A stretch of 64,000 nucleotides of DNA from JAAGZL01 sp050288625 (lineage in GTDB: Bacteria; Pseudomonadota; Gammaproteobacteria; Chromatiales; Chromatiaceae): assembly GCA_050288625.1 (NCBI GenBank), contig JBNKEE010000010.1, forward strand, positions 62,001-126,000. The letters run 5' to 3'. Shown in pieces: positions 19,829 through 28,630 of the stretch. The position numbers and the translations under genes were made by a program. Under the pieces are notes generated by a model. That model was not told the origin of the DNA. It saw only the letters and a list, made by a program, of their open reading frames with translations, and searched no databases. Position 1 is the stretch's first letter, and each line of letters starts with the position of its first letter.

Positions 19829-20428
19829 ATGATAAAACGACTATTTGATATATCAATGTCCCTTGCAGCACTAATATTGTTATCACCAGTTATGCTGCTA
19901 CTTGCTCTGCTCATAGCACTAAAATTAGGAACACCAATCATATTCTGTCAAGAAAGACCTGGACTCCATAGCAATATATTTAAATTATATAAATTCAGAA
20001 GCATGTCCAATACTTATGACTCATCAGGGAATCTATTGCCAGATGAGCTGCGATTAACATCATTTGGCAACTTTCTGAGAAACTTTAGTCTGGATGAGAT
20101 ACCTAGTTTGTGGAATGTCCTTAAAGGTGACATGAGCCTCGTTGGACCCAGGCCATTACTAGTGGAATACTTACTTCTATATAATAAAGAGCAATCTCGT
20201 CGTCACGACGTAAAGCCTGGGATCACAGGGTTGGCCCAAATTAATGGAAGAAACGCCATCTCCTGGGATGATAAATTTAAACTAGACATATGGTACGTAG
20301 ATAATCAGAGCTTCTGGCTTGATCTCAAAATCCTATTGCTAACCATCAAAAAAACACTTTCTCGTGAAGGCGTATCCAATGAAGGGCATGCCACCATGCC
20401 AAAATTTAAAGGGAATAAAACTGAATGA
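19829..20428 (+). CDS. pglC: Initiating phosphoglycosyltransferase, PglC-like
   Basis: Monotopic membrane enzyme that transfers a sugar-1-phosphate to undecaprenyl phosphate. 199 residues, the minimal PglC size: an N-terminal re-entrant helix (about 8-32), QERPGLHSNIFKLYKFRSM at 47-65, the catalytic Asp-Glu dyad in SLDEIPSLWNVL, and KPGITGLAQINGRN. The preferred substrate in this family is UDP-N,N'-diacetylbacillosamine, agreeing with pglD overlapping its 3' end (ATGA). A WecA-like initiator is also present at 23.6 kb, so the cell has two initiation systems. Confidence 0.92.
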   Translation: MIKRLFDISMSLAALILLSPVMLLLALLIALKLGTPIIFCQERPGLHSNIFKLYKFRSMSNTYDSSGNLLPDELRLTSFGNFLRNFSLDEIPSLWNVLKGDMSLVGPRPLLVEYLLLYNKEQSRRHDVKPGITGLAQINGRNAISWDDKFKLDIWYVDNQSFWLDLKILLLTIKKTLSREGVSNEGHATMPKFKGNKTE

Positions 20429-21051
20429 AAAAACTAGCCATTTTAGGCGCCGGAGGTCACGGAAAGGTTGCCGCAGAGATCGCAGAGAAACAAGGCTGGG
20501 ATAAAATTGATTTTTACGATGTGTCGTGGCCTGATCTTAAACAATCAGGTGACTGGTATATTGTTGGAGATGAAACACAATTTTTTAAATGCAACGCAGA
20601 TTATGACAGCATATTCGTTGCAATCGGCGATAATGGAATTAGACGAGAAAAACTGGAACAACTGCAAACTATTGGGTGTAAAGCCGCCACACTAATAGCA
20701 GCTTCAGCAACAATCAGCCCGAGAGCAAGCATTGGCGACGGTGTATTAATCGCTGAAGGGACATGCATCAGTGTAGATACAACTATCGGGGACGGTGTCA
20801 TTATCAATACTGGAGCGACCGTCGATCATGACTGTATTATAGATTCGTTCGCGCATATATGCCCAGGCGTTAATTTATCCGGGAGCGTACGTATAGGCGA
20901 ATCATCTTGGATCGGAACAGGTAGCAGCATTATTCCGGGGATAACCGTTGGCAAAATGGTTATGGCCGGCGCCGGTTCTGTAATAATCAATGATATACCA
21001 GCAGCCTCAACGATAGCAGGCGTGCCAGCCAAGCCAATACAAGACAAATGA
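20425..21051 (+). CDS. pglD: Sugar O/N-acetyltransferase PglD-like
   Basis: Acetylates the C4 amine of the PglE product to give UDP-N,N'-diacetylbacillosamine. 208 residues: an N-terminal Rossmann-like domain (LGAGGHGKVAAE, 7-18) binding the UDP sugar, then a left-handed beta-helix of hexapeptide repeats from about residue 95. The catalytic His135 is in ATVDHDC, the position of the known base in Campylobacter PglD. The ATG overlaps the pglC stop by 4 bases. Confidence 0.93.
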   Translation: MKKLAILGAGGHGKVAAEIAEKQGWDKIDFYDVSWPDLKQSGDWYIVGDETQFFKCNADYDSIFVAIGDNGIRREKLEQLQTIGCKAATLIAASATISPRASIGDGVLIAEGTCISVDTTIGDGVIINTGATVDHDCIIDSFAHICPGVNLSGSVRIGESSWIGTGSSIIPGITVGKMVMAGAGSVIINDIPAASTIAGVPAKPIQDK

Positions 21052-21081
21052 TATTCGTCAGCCCATTACACCAAGTACTAA

Positions 21082-21993
21082 ATGAATAAACCTAATTTTT
21101 TTATTGTTGGCGCACCTAAGTGCGGAACAACCGCGCTAAGCGAATACATACGCACCCACCATAACGTATTTATGTGCACGCCCAAAGAGCCATCATTTTT
21201 CTGCTTTGACCTTCCGGGTCTACAATATGTAACTAGCAGAAAGGATTATGAGCAACTATTTTCCAAAGCAAAATCAAGGCATTCAATCATAGGAGAAGCG
21301 TCTCCAGGATATCTAATATCAGAAGTCGCAATAAAAAATATATACGAATACAACAAAGATTCTCGCATTATAGTTATGTTACGCAATCCAGCAGAAATGC
21401 TCCCGTCATATCACTCTCAGCTTCAATTCAGCGGATTTGAAGATCAAGCAGACTTTAAGACCGCATGGGATATGCAGCACGAAAGATTGCAAGGGAAACA
21501 TATCCCTAAGAAATGCCGCGAACCCAAGCTCTTGCAATACTCTACCATCCCTCGCTTTGGAGATCAGCTTGATAGATTGTTCACAACATTTCCTAAGGAG
21601 CAAATACTATTGCTAGACTTTGATACGTTCATTAAAACTCCGAAGGCATCATACGATGCAACTTTAGAATTTCTTGGCATATCGAACGATGGAAGATCGG
21701 AGTTTCCGGTCATAAACCCCAACAAGGGAACAAGATCAAAATTACTGAATGATTTTCTCCACAACCCCCCCAAACTTGCAAAGCGGGTAATGAATAAAAT
21801 ATCAGGCAAATCGTTACACGATTTACTTGTTAGATTCCATGGCTCTCTAAAGCAATCAAACACGGTACATACGACCCGAAAACCAATAGATACAGAATTC
21901 TATAACGAGCTCATTGATACATTTGCACCTCAGATTGAAGAGGCCGAACGAATAACGGGACTAGATCTTAGCGCTTGGAAGATACATAAGTAA
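21082..21993 (+). CDS. PAPS-dependent sulfotransferase (first of two)
   Basis: 303-residue cytosolic carbohydrate sulfotransferase-like protein. The 5'-phosphosulfate loop is FIVGAPKCGTTALSEYI (residues 7-23), the 3'-phosphate-binding strand RIIVMLRNPAEMLPSYHS is near 98-115, and GEASPGYL lies between them. It would move sulfate from PAPS to a glycan hydroxyl. It closes the rightward pglC-pglD operon 30 bases after pglD, and only 9 bases separate its stop from the convergent membrane-protein gene, leaving no room for a terminator. Confidence 0.85.
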   Translation: MNKPNFFIVGAPKCGTTALSEYIRTHHNVFMCTPKEPSFFCFDLPGLQYVTSRKDYEQLFSKAKSRHSIIGEASPGYLISEVAIKNIYEYNKDSRIIVMLRNPAEMLPSYHSQLQFSGFEDQADFKTAWDMQHERLQGKHIPKKCREPKLLQYSTIPRFGDQLDRLFTTFPKEQILLLDFDTFIKTPKASYDATLEFLGISNDGRSEFPVINPNKGTRSKLLNDFLHNPPKLAKRVMNKISGKSLHDLLVRFHGSLKQSNTVHTTRKPIDTEFYNELIDTFAPQIEEAERITGLDLSAWKIHK

Positions 21994-22002
21994 CAGGATG
22001 TT

Positions 22003-23514
22003 CTACGGATGATGCCCAATCCTATAGATCATTGCTTCGTCACCCTTCTTGTTGTCGAATGTTTTCAGCAATTCTAAAGATTCATTGTTATCCAGATAAT
22101 CACGAATTTCACTATCACTTCTTTTTACCCAAAGCAGCAAATGACTATAGCTTTCATGCTTAACTATTTTCTTTAAATCACCGATAAAATATTCTTCATA
22201 CCTTTTTTTGTACACACATCGGTTTTTTGAATAAAAGACAAAACGTTTATTATTGCATGCGATTTTTGCATCTGGCTCAATATTTTGTATAACCCATTCA
22301 CTAGCGGATACGATATTACCCTTTATCGCACCGGTATGAATTATCGCATCAAAGAAAAACAGCACAACTAACACAAACAAAGCAGATGCAGCTATAACCC
22401 TATTTTCTGTTTTTAGTTTGTAAAAAAGATGAACAGCATACTGGCTAATTATTAAGCCGAATATTAGCGTGGGCAACACCATATAACGCGATGAAACAAA
22501 AAGCTTATTCCCCGCAATAACGAAAAGCGGCAATACAGAAAGCGTAAAAAACACCATGACAATGCCGCTTTCTCGACTAAGCTGAATCCATCGTCTCTTA
22601 TACCCAACAAGAACCGGCAAAAGATAGAGCAGGTTAATATTCTTAACAAGCTTAAGGACAACCAGCGCAAAAATCCCTGACGCAGAAACCAAAACGGCCT
22701 CACCGGATGACAATCTGGGCATTAGCGCGCCGACTCCGACGGAAGCCTCTTTGATACTACTAAAAAGCGACGACGGCATCATATAACTAAGGCGCAATTG
22801 CAAGGCACCAGAAGAGTTCTCCACTGTAAAGAGATGAGCAAGCAAAACGATAGCGGCACAAATAGCAGATGGCAATATTATGGAGTTCAATCTGAAGTAA
22901 TGATAAAAAAACGCTCCTCTTTTCTCTTTAGAAAATAAATAATAGAAAGGCGCGAACAAGACAAAAACCACTCCTTCAATTCTGAACAAGATCCCCAAAA
23001 TCGCAAACATCTGCCAAAAAAGCGCGGAACTTAGCGTTGATTTTTTGTAGTAGATTATGAAAAACAGCAATGCCAGCATCGAAAACGCCCAATACCCGTG
23101 TCCTCTTACAACATAGACTCTGTATTCATTAATCATTGGCAGAGTCAGAACGACTAAAGCCGGAATCCACAGCGGCAGTTTAGAAAAACTAATCTCTTCG
23201 TATACACGAACAAATGCCATGCTGGCAATAATCAACATTACTGCATTCACAACATAGGCAGAAGCCTCTAAAGCTAATCCCGTTATTTGGTGAGTCCATG
23301 CTATTACGATTGGAAAAAACGGCCAGCCAAATGCAGCCATGGCTTTAGTGTAACCTCCAGCCAAAAATTCCTCAGCCGCTACAATGTATAAAATGCCATC
23401 ATTGTTAATAACATCTACCGCGAAATAAGAATATAGAGAAAACAGTGAGCTCAAAAAAGCTACCGCAGAAAATACAATGACGCGATGATTGGATACTTGT
23501 ATTGATAGATTCAT
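22003..23514 (-). CDS. Polytopic membrane glycosyltransferase-like protein (GT-C/ArnT-like)
   Basis: 503 residues with 11-13 predicted transmembrane helices in the first 400 and a soluble C-terminal tail of about 100. An early periplasmic acidic motif (VDVINNDGILYIVAAEEFL, near 33-51) fits the GT-C catalytic Asp region of ArnT/PMT-type enzymes that use lipid-phosphate sugars. Substrate unknown. It is the final gene of the 41-kb leftward run, 78 bases after the WecA-like gene; its role may be late decoration of the glycan on the periplasmic side. Confidence 0.65.
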   Translation of the reverse strand: MNLSIQVSNHRVIVFSAVAFLSSLFSLYSYFAVDVINNDGILYIVAAEEFLAGGYTKAMAAFGWPFFPIVIAWTHQITGLALEASAYVVNAVMLIIASMAFVRVYEEISFSKLPLWIPALVVLTLPMINEYRVYVVRGHGYWAFSMLALLFFIIYYKKSTLSSALFWQMFAILGILFRIEGVVFVLFAPFYYLFSKEKRGAFFYHYFRLNSIILPSAICAAIVLLAHLFTVENSSGALQLRLSYMMPSSLFSSIKEASVGVGALMPRLSSGEAVLVSASGIFALVVLKLVKNINLLYLLPVLVGYKRRWIQLSRESGIVMVFFTLSVLPLFVIAGNKLFVSSRYMVLPTLIFGLIISQYAVHLFYKLKTENRVIAASALFVLVVLFFFDAIIHTGAIKGNIVSASEWVIQNIEPDAKIACNNKRFVFYSKNRCVYKKRYEEYFIGDLKKIVKHESYSHLLLWVKRSDSEIRDYLDNNESLELLKTFDNKKGDEAMIYRIGHHP

Positions 23515-23592
23515 TCTGTTTTTCGGGTGTTATTATCTATGATGATTATAATCTCAGGCGTCACAAACCCATTCCATAATTCCCAGCGATGC

Positions 23593-24618
23593 TCATGCTT
23601 CCTGCATCTTTTTAGATCCAGCCTTAAAATGCAAAGCCAGCCAAACAAGGGGGGTATACGCAACTAGCACACCAACAATCCCATCTAGCAGACCTATGGT
23701 TACAAGCACCGCAACAGGCAGCAGCCAGAATAAATTTATTGCACCGACCGCAAGAGATATAGCAGAGTGAGAGTCGTATTTTCTAGCGGAATATTGATAG
23801 GCGTGATTGCGATGAGCAACATAGTATTTCTCTCCAAGCATAACACGGCGCATAAGCGTAATCGTCGCATCTACAACAAACACACCAAATAGTATTATCC
23901 AACCCCAAAAAAGATCAGATTCTATATATGCAGCATGAATAGAAAATACACCCAGGACCATCCCCAGAAACCCACTGCCGGCATCCCCAAGAAATATCCG
24001 TGCTTTTGGGAAATTCCAAAATATGAACCCCACGACTGCGGATATCATCAAAAGGAGAATGGATAACTCACCCATATCTTCCGAGATTAACAAATAGAGT
24101 ACTACGCCACTAACACACACGGTTATCACTTCAATACTGGCAATTCCATTAATGCCATCCATAAAATTAAATATATTAATCAACCAAACCAGGTAGACAA
24201 CCCCAAGAAAATGCCCTAGCCATGACAGATCAAACGCATATCCAAATATATCCAATGGAGGCATCCCACCTAACCAGGTTAATGCCCATATAGCGCCGCA
24301 GAATTGCGTTACCAGCCGCCACGCAAGTGAGACATTAAGATGATCATCGACAAAACCAACCAACGCCACAGCTCCACCCGCGCCCACAAGAGCCCATATA
24401 CTGTTATTTTGTATTTCGAACCACATATTAAGCATCGGCAAAGCACATAAAAACACTATCACTATACTCATGCCGCCGCCTCGGGGAGTGGCTGTCTTAT
24501 GGGAACTACGCTCTGTCGGATAATCCACCATGTCATACATAAGCGCGTAACGATATATTAAATACGTAATCGAAAATGCAGCTATTATCACACCGATATA
24601 AAATAACAAAATCATCAT
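23593..24618 (-). CDS. WecA/WbpL-type undecaprenyl-phosphate HexNAc-1-phosphate transferase
   Basis: 341-residue polytopic enzyme (about 10 transmembrane helices) that initiates O-antigen by moving a HexNAc-1-phosphate from its UDP sugar to undecaprenyl phosphate. Family motifs: VDYPTERSSHKTATPRGGG near residues 32-50, NIFNFMDGINGIAS with catalytic Asp, and ARIFLGDAGSGFLG. The linked ketoreductase overlapping by 4 bases (24615-24618) mirrors the WbpV-WbpL pairing, suggesting D-FucNAc or D-QuiNAc as first sugar, although GlcNAc is possible. Confidence 0.88.
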   Translation of the reverse strand: MMILLFYIGVIIAAFSITYLIYRYALMYDMVDYPTERSSHKTATPRGGGMSIVIVFLCALPMLNMWFEIQNNSIWALVGAGGAVALVGFVDDHLNVSLAWRLVTQFCGAIWALTWLGGMPPLDIFGYAFDLSWLGHFLGVVYLVWLINIFNFMDGINGIASIEVITVCVSGVVLYLLISEDMGELSILLLMISAVVGFIFWNFPKARIFLGDAGSGFLGMVLGVFSIHAAYIESDLFWGWIILFGVFVVDATITLMRRVMLGEKYYVAHRNHAYQYSARKYDSHSAISLAVGAINLFWLLPVAVLVTIGLLDGIVGVLVAYTPLVWLALHFKAGSKKMQEA

Positions 24619-25586
24619 CTGGGCTGAGTTTCCATAAAATAGTCAGCAGTTTCTTTCAGCGCAACGTCCACAGTCACCGATGGTTCCCAATTCAATAGGT
24701 CCCTGGTCTTACCAATATCCAGTTGTAGGGATCCGCATAGGCGCTGCATAGCTTGACGCTTTCCAATAAGAATAGATGCAATCAGCAACAACCTAGTAGA
24801 AACAGAGAATAATCTGACTTGGCACCCTAGCGCTAATCCCGTTCGTTTGAGCAACTCAGTTGTAGATAAATCCTCACCATCCCCAACCAGAAAGATCTGA
24901 TTTGCCGCTGCCGGATGGTCTATACATGTCTCAAGCAGATTCGCAAGGTTATCGGCACTAACCAGAGTTCTCTGGTTATTGACTGACCCTAACGGCAACG
25001 GAACCCCCTTTCGCAGCCATCGCATCATAGAGAGGAAATTAGCTTTTACGCCAGGTCCATAAACCAACGGAGGTCTGATGATCACTGCCTCCATACCTGT
25101 CTCTTCCATAAGCCGAAACAAACCCTTTTCTGCCTGGTACTTTGATAAAGCATATGGTCCAACAGGACAGGGCTTGTCATCAGCCCTAAACGCAGCCCCA
25201 GGCATAGTGGCCTCTCCGTTTACCTTGATGGAACTGATGTAGATAAACCGCCGCACTCCCATGTCAGCCGCCTGCCTAGCCAGATTTATCGTACCCAATG
25301 TATTAACTGTATTGAACTTTGACCAAGGATCGGCCTCTGTCTCGCATATCACATGGGTGCGGGCTGCCAGATGAATTACGACATTAACACCTTGTAAAGC
25401 ATCACTCCAGTCAGTCTCAGCATCAATTTCGCCTATACGAACCTGCCGCATGACCGCGGCGAAATCGTTGACCACAGGATTGCGCGATGCCGCTACTATT
25501 TCCAGATTAGCGTTCTTTGATAGCCCTGACAGCAACTTTTGGCCGACGAACCCTGTCGCTCCTGTTATAAGTATCCTCTTACGCAT
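24615..25586 (-). CDS. NAD-dependent UDP-sugar 4-ketoreductase/epimerase (WbpV/WreQ-like)
   Basis: 323-residue extended SDR: ITGATGFVGQKLL at 7-19, ISSIKVNGEA with catalytic Ser, and YALSKYQAEKG with the Tyr-x3-Lys pair. Its relatives reduce UDP-2-acetamido-4-keto-2,6-dideoxy-D-glucose to UDP-D-FucNAc or UDP-D-QuiNAc. The required keto sugar is what the pglF-like dehydratase at 15.2 kb makes. ATGA overlap with the downstream transferase gene supports a substrate-supply role. Confidence 0.8.
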   Translation of the reverse strand: MRKRILITGATGFVGQKLLSGLSKNANLEIVAASRNPVVNDFAAVMRQVRIGEIDAETDWSDALQGVNVVIHLAARTHVICETEADPWSKFNTVNTLGTINLARQAADMGVRRFIYISSIKVNGEATMPGAAFRADDKPCPVGPYALSKYQAEKGLFRLMEETGMEAVIIRPPLVYGPGVKANFLSMMRWLRKGVPLPLGSVNNQRTLVSADNLANLLETCIDHPAAANQIFLVGDGEDLSTTELLKRTGLALGCQVRLFSVSTRLLLIASILIGKRQAMQRLCGSLQLDIGKTRDLLNWEPSVTVDVALKETADYFMETQPR

Positions 25587-25598
25587 GGAAGCAACAGA

Positions 25599-26729
25599 TC
25601 ACAGGCCCTTGAACCAAACGGTGCGATTGACATAATCGGTATAGCTTAGAACAATGCGCAGAACCTGTTTAGAGACTGGTCCACCCTCATAATCTTTAAC
25701 CACTGGGATACTGCGCCTATCACGTTGGTGTTGACTTACAACCACTTTAACCGCATCAAGAACTGACTCTTTCTTCATGCCACTCATGACCAACGTACCC
25801 TCATCCATACCCTCCGGTCTTTCATGGGCATCTCTAATGGTAATGGCCGGCAAGTTGAGAAGCGATGCCTCTTCAGTAATTGTGCCGCTATCCGATAACA
25901 CACAAGCCGCCGACAACATCAGCCTGACATAATCTAGAAACCCAAAAGGTTTAACAAATCGCAGTAGAGGATGCTCAACCGCCACACCCATCTCCTGTAT
26001 TCTCTTTCGTGTGCGCGGATGTGTTGAGATTATCACAGGGTACGAATAAGCGTCAGCTAGCGCCTCCAGAGACTTAAGGAAGTTTTGCAAATTCTCAGAG
26101 GAATCAACATTCTCCTCGCGATGAGCGCTGACAACGAAATACTTTTCCTCACTTAACCCCTCATTGGCCAGGACATTGGATGCCATAATATTTGGCATGT
26201 AAAAATCCAGCACCTCCTGCATGTGCGAGCCGGTCTTAAAGATTGTCTCTGGCGCAATTCCCTCTGCTATCAAATATCGCCGCGCATGTTCGGTAAGCAC
26301 CATATTAATATCGCTCAAATGATCAAGCACCTTGCGGTTCAGCTCCTCCGGTACACGTTGATCAAAACAACGATTCCCTGCCTCCATATGAAAAACGGGG
26401 ATCTTCCTGCGTTTAGCCGAGATTACCGCCAGACAACTATTAGTATCACCGTATAACAGTAAAGCGTCCGGGGCCTCCTGTTCGAACACCTTATCGGACT
26501 TTGCGATCACGTCAGCAATTATTTCTGCGGTAGTGGTGCCCGTCACTCCAAGGAAGTGATCTGGTTTACGTATCTCAAGTTCCTCAAAAAAAATTTGATT
26601 CAGTTCATAATCGTAATTCTGGCCAGTGTGCACAAGAACATGATCTACCTGTTTATCCAACTCAGCAATCACTCGGCTCATCTTTATTAGCTCAGGACGA
26701 GTACCAACTAACGTCATGACTTTAAGCAT
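25599..26729 (-). CDS. wbjD: UDP-HexNAc 2-epimerase (WbjD/FnlC, WecB superfamily)
   Basis: 376 residues, GT-B-like fold of non-hydrolysing 2-epimerases: VGTRPELIKMSRV at 8-20, HTGQNYDYELNQIFFEEL, YGDTNSCLAV, HMEAGNRCFD, and VLSDSGTITEEAS late. In WbjB-WbjD clusters this enzyme performs the final C2 inversion to UDP-L-FucNAc or UDP-L-QuiNAc, as opposed to making UDP-ManNAc. It overlaps the dehydratase gene by 8 bases, confirming the functional pair. Confidence 0.88.
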   Translation of the reverse strand: MLKVMTLVGTRPELIKMSRVIAELDKQVDHVLVHTGQNYDYELNQIFFEELEIRKPDHFLGVTGTTTAEIIADVIAKSDKVFEQEAPDALLLYGDTNSCLAVISAKRRKIPVFHMEAGNRCFDQRVPEELNRKVLDHLSDINMVLTEHARRYLIAEGIAPETIFKTGSHMQEVLDFYMPNIMASNVLANEGLSEEKYFVVSAHREENVDSSENLQNFLKSLEALADAYSYPVIISTHPRTRKRIQEMGVAVEHPLLRFVKPFGFLDYVRLMLSAACVLSDSGTITEEASLLNLPAITIRDAHERPEGMDEGTLVMSGMKKESVLDAVKVVVSQHQRDRRSIPVVKDYEGGPVSKQVLRIVLSYTDYVNRTVWFKGL

Positions 26730-27732
26730 TGAGTTGCTCCTGAATAAAATCCAGCTTCATCAGCAGATCCTTAACACCATCAACATCAAGGCGTTCGGTA
26801 TTATGTGAGGTATAATCATCTAATTCTGAGATATGCTCCTCGCCCTCAACAAAATATTTATTGTAATTCAGATCCCGAATATCAGCTGGAATCCTGTAGT
26901 ACGCTCCCGTGTCCTCTGCCCTAGCCATTTCCTCTCGCGAAATCAAGGATTCATATAGTTTTTCACCATGCCTTGTACCGATAACTTTCACAGGCACATC
27001 ACTTTGAAAAATACCCTTTAGCGCCAGCGCCAGATCCTCCACCGTAGAAGCAGGAGCCTTTTGCACAAAGATATCCCCTTGGGTCGCATGCTCAAAGGCA
27101 TGTAACACCAGATCTACAGAGTCTTCCAAAGACATCAGAAATCTTGTCATATTGGGATCGGTGACAGTTAAGGATTTATTTTCTTTAATTTGACTGACGA
27201 AAAGCGGAATCACCGAACCTCTTGAGGCCATAACGTTGCCATAACGAGTGGCACAGACTACTGGCCCGGTATCCGGGATAAGGCGTGATCTAGCTATCAT
27301 GAGTTTCTCGGACAGCGCCTTGGATAAGCCCATAGCATTAATGGGATATACCGCTTTGTCGGTACTCAGCACTACCACCCTCTTTACCCCTGCAGCAATT
27401 GCTGCATTGAGCATATTTTCGGTACCGAGAACATTGGTCTTGATCGCCTCCATTGGATAAAACTCACATGAAGGGACCTGTTTTAAAGCGGCGGCATGAA
27501 AAACATAGTCCACCCCAACCATCGCATGCGCCATACTATCGTAGTCCCTAACGTCTCCTATATAGAACTTAACCTTATCGTCGGCTAGTTCAATTCGCAT
27601 ATCTTCTTGTTTCTTTTCATCCCTACTAAAGACCCTGATCTCACGCACATCGGTATCCAGAAACCGCCTAAGAACAGTATGTCCAAATGATCCGGTCCCG
27701 CCGGTAATCATCAATACCTTATTATCAAACAT
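26722..27732 (-). CDS. wbjB: UDP-GlcNAc C4,6-dehydratase/C5-epimerase (WbjB/FnlA/CapE type)
   Basis: 336-residue soluble SDR. MITGGTGSFGHTVLRRFL at 8-25, HAAALKQVPSCEFYPMEAIKTN in the middle, and LSTDKAVYPINAMGLSK with Thr-Asp-Lys, marking inverting dehydratases. It converts UDP-GlcNAc to UDP-2-acetamido-2,6-dideoxy-beta-L-arabino-4-hexulose. That intermediate is also the PseB product used by PseC, and no pseB is in the window. The KQVPSCEFYPME wording favours WbjB/CapE over PseB (usually KHVP...EYNPxE). Confidence 0.9.
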   Translation of the reverse strand: MFDNKVLMITGGTGSFGHTVLRRFLDTDVREIRVFSRDEKKQEDMRIELADDKVKFYIGDVRDYDSMAHAMVGVDYVFHAAALKQVPSCEFYPMEAIKTNVLGTENMLNAAIAAGVKRVVVLSTDKAVYPINAMGLSKALSEKLMIARSRLIPDTGPVVCATRYGNVMASRGSVIPLFVSQIKENKSLTVTDPNMTRFLMSLEDSVDLVLHAFEHATQGDIFVQKAPASTVEDLALALKGIFQSDVPVKVIGTRHGEKLYESLISREEMARAEDTGAYYRIPADIRDLNYNKYFVEGEEHISELDDYTSHNTERLDVDGVKDLLMKLDFIQEQLNA

Positions 27733-27767
27733 TATTATCTTCCAAAATAATTGACTGTGATGTCTCT

Positions 27768-28625
27768 TTATCTCTGTTTATGCATCTGTCCAATCATGTC
27801 CGACCACTCCGGTGGTGCATAACCAGTTTCGTTACAAAAAAGCGTACTATCTAATGAACGGTCAACACATACCGTTTCATCAGGCACTATTTCCACATCG
27901 TGCTTATAAATCTCTGCAACCAACCGGAACAGTGACAACTTGCTGATAGGACTTACTGACACATGATAAACACCGGACAACCCCTTAGCGGGAAGTACAT
28001 ATTCTTTTACTACTCGAGCCATCTCGACAGTAGTCAGACCGGAAAATATCGCATTAGAATAGCCATTGACCGTTCCTTTCTGCGACAAAAACCAATCAAG
28101 TAATGCCAGGCTGCTATTCAACTCGTGGCCGATGATAGAAGTACGTAAAGTAACCGCATGGGGCGCATCGTTGATCTCTCCAATGAATTTGGATTTTCCG
28201 TAAAGATCTTCCGCATCTGACAGATCTTCCTCAACATACATCCCACGCTTTCCGGAAAAAACACAATCTGTACCAAAGTGGATCAATCTCGCACCAGACA
28301 CCTTACAAAGACCTGACAATCTGTGCGGCAAAAGCGCATTAATTGGTAAAGCAATAAGCGGGTCATTAACCTCTTTGTGCTGCTTAATCAGACCGACGCA
28401 ATTTATAACCACATCAGGATCTACCGACTCAAAGACCCTGACCAAAGCATCAACATCCAACACGTCTAGATTTGTTATCAGGCGGGAGTCATCAATCTCT
28501 GCAAAGTACTTTTTGCCTGCCGCACTTCTCAACGTACCAGTCACTTGATACTGCTCACACCTGGACAAACTCTTAAACAGAGCGCTGCCTAACATACCGG
28601 TGATCCCCAATATCAGTATTTTCAT
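27768..28625 (-). CDS. RmlD-like UDP-sugar 4-ketoreductase (WbvR-type)
   Basis: 285 residues from ATG 28623-28625; the 8-codon longer reading overlaps the upstream gene's stop and has no Rossmann character. ILGITGMLGSALFKSL near 4-19, HFGTDCVFSG, and YGKSKFIGE with the Tyr-x3-Lys pair place it with dTDP-4-dehydrorhamnose reductases. FnlB/WbjC/CapF proteins of the FucNAc pathway are longer and carry a C-terminal cupin; that domain is absent. This form is the one known from UDP-L-RhaNAc/UDP-L-QuiNAc pathways, so L-QuiNAc is the more likely end product. Confidence 0.82.
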   Translation of the reverse strand: MKILILGITGMLGSALFKSLSRCEQYQVTGTLRSAAGKKYFAEIDDSRLITNLDVLDVDALVRVFESVDPDVVINCVGLIKQHKEVNDPLIALPINALLPHRLSGLCKVSGARLIHFGTDCVFSGKRGMYVEEDLSDAEDLYGKSKFIGEINDAPHAVTLRTSIIGHELNSSLALLDWFLSQKGTVNGYSNAIFSGLTTVEMARVVKEYVLPAKGLSGVYHVSVSPISKLSLFRLVAEIYKHDVEIVPDETVCVDRSLDSTLFCNETGYAPPEWSDMIGQMHKQR

Positions 28626-28630
28626 TTTAG

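Noticed and set aside
26722..27732. Calling the WbjB-like dehydratase PseB
   Set aside because: The KQVPSCEFYPME motif and its operon with a WbjD-type 2-epimerase and WbuB fit the L-QuiNAc/FucNAc pathway; a PseB role is kept only as a possible second use.
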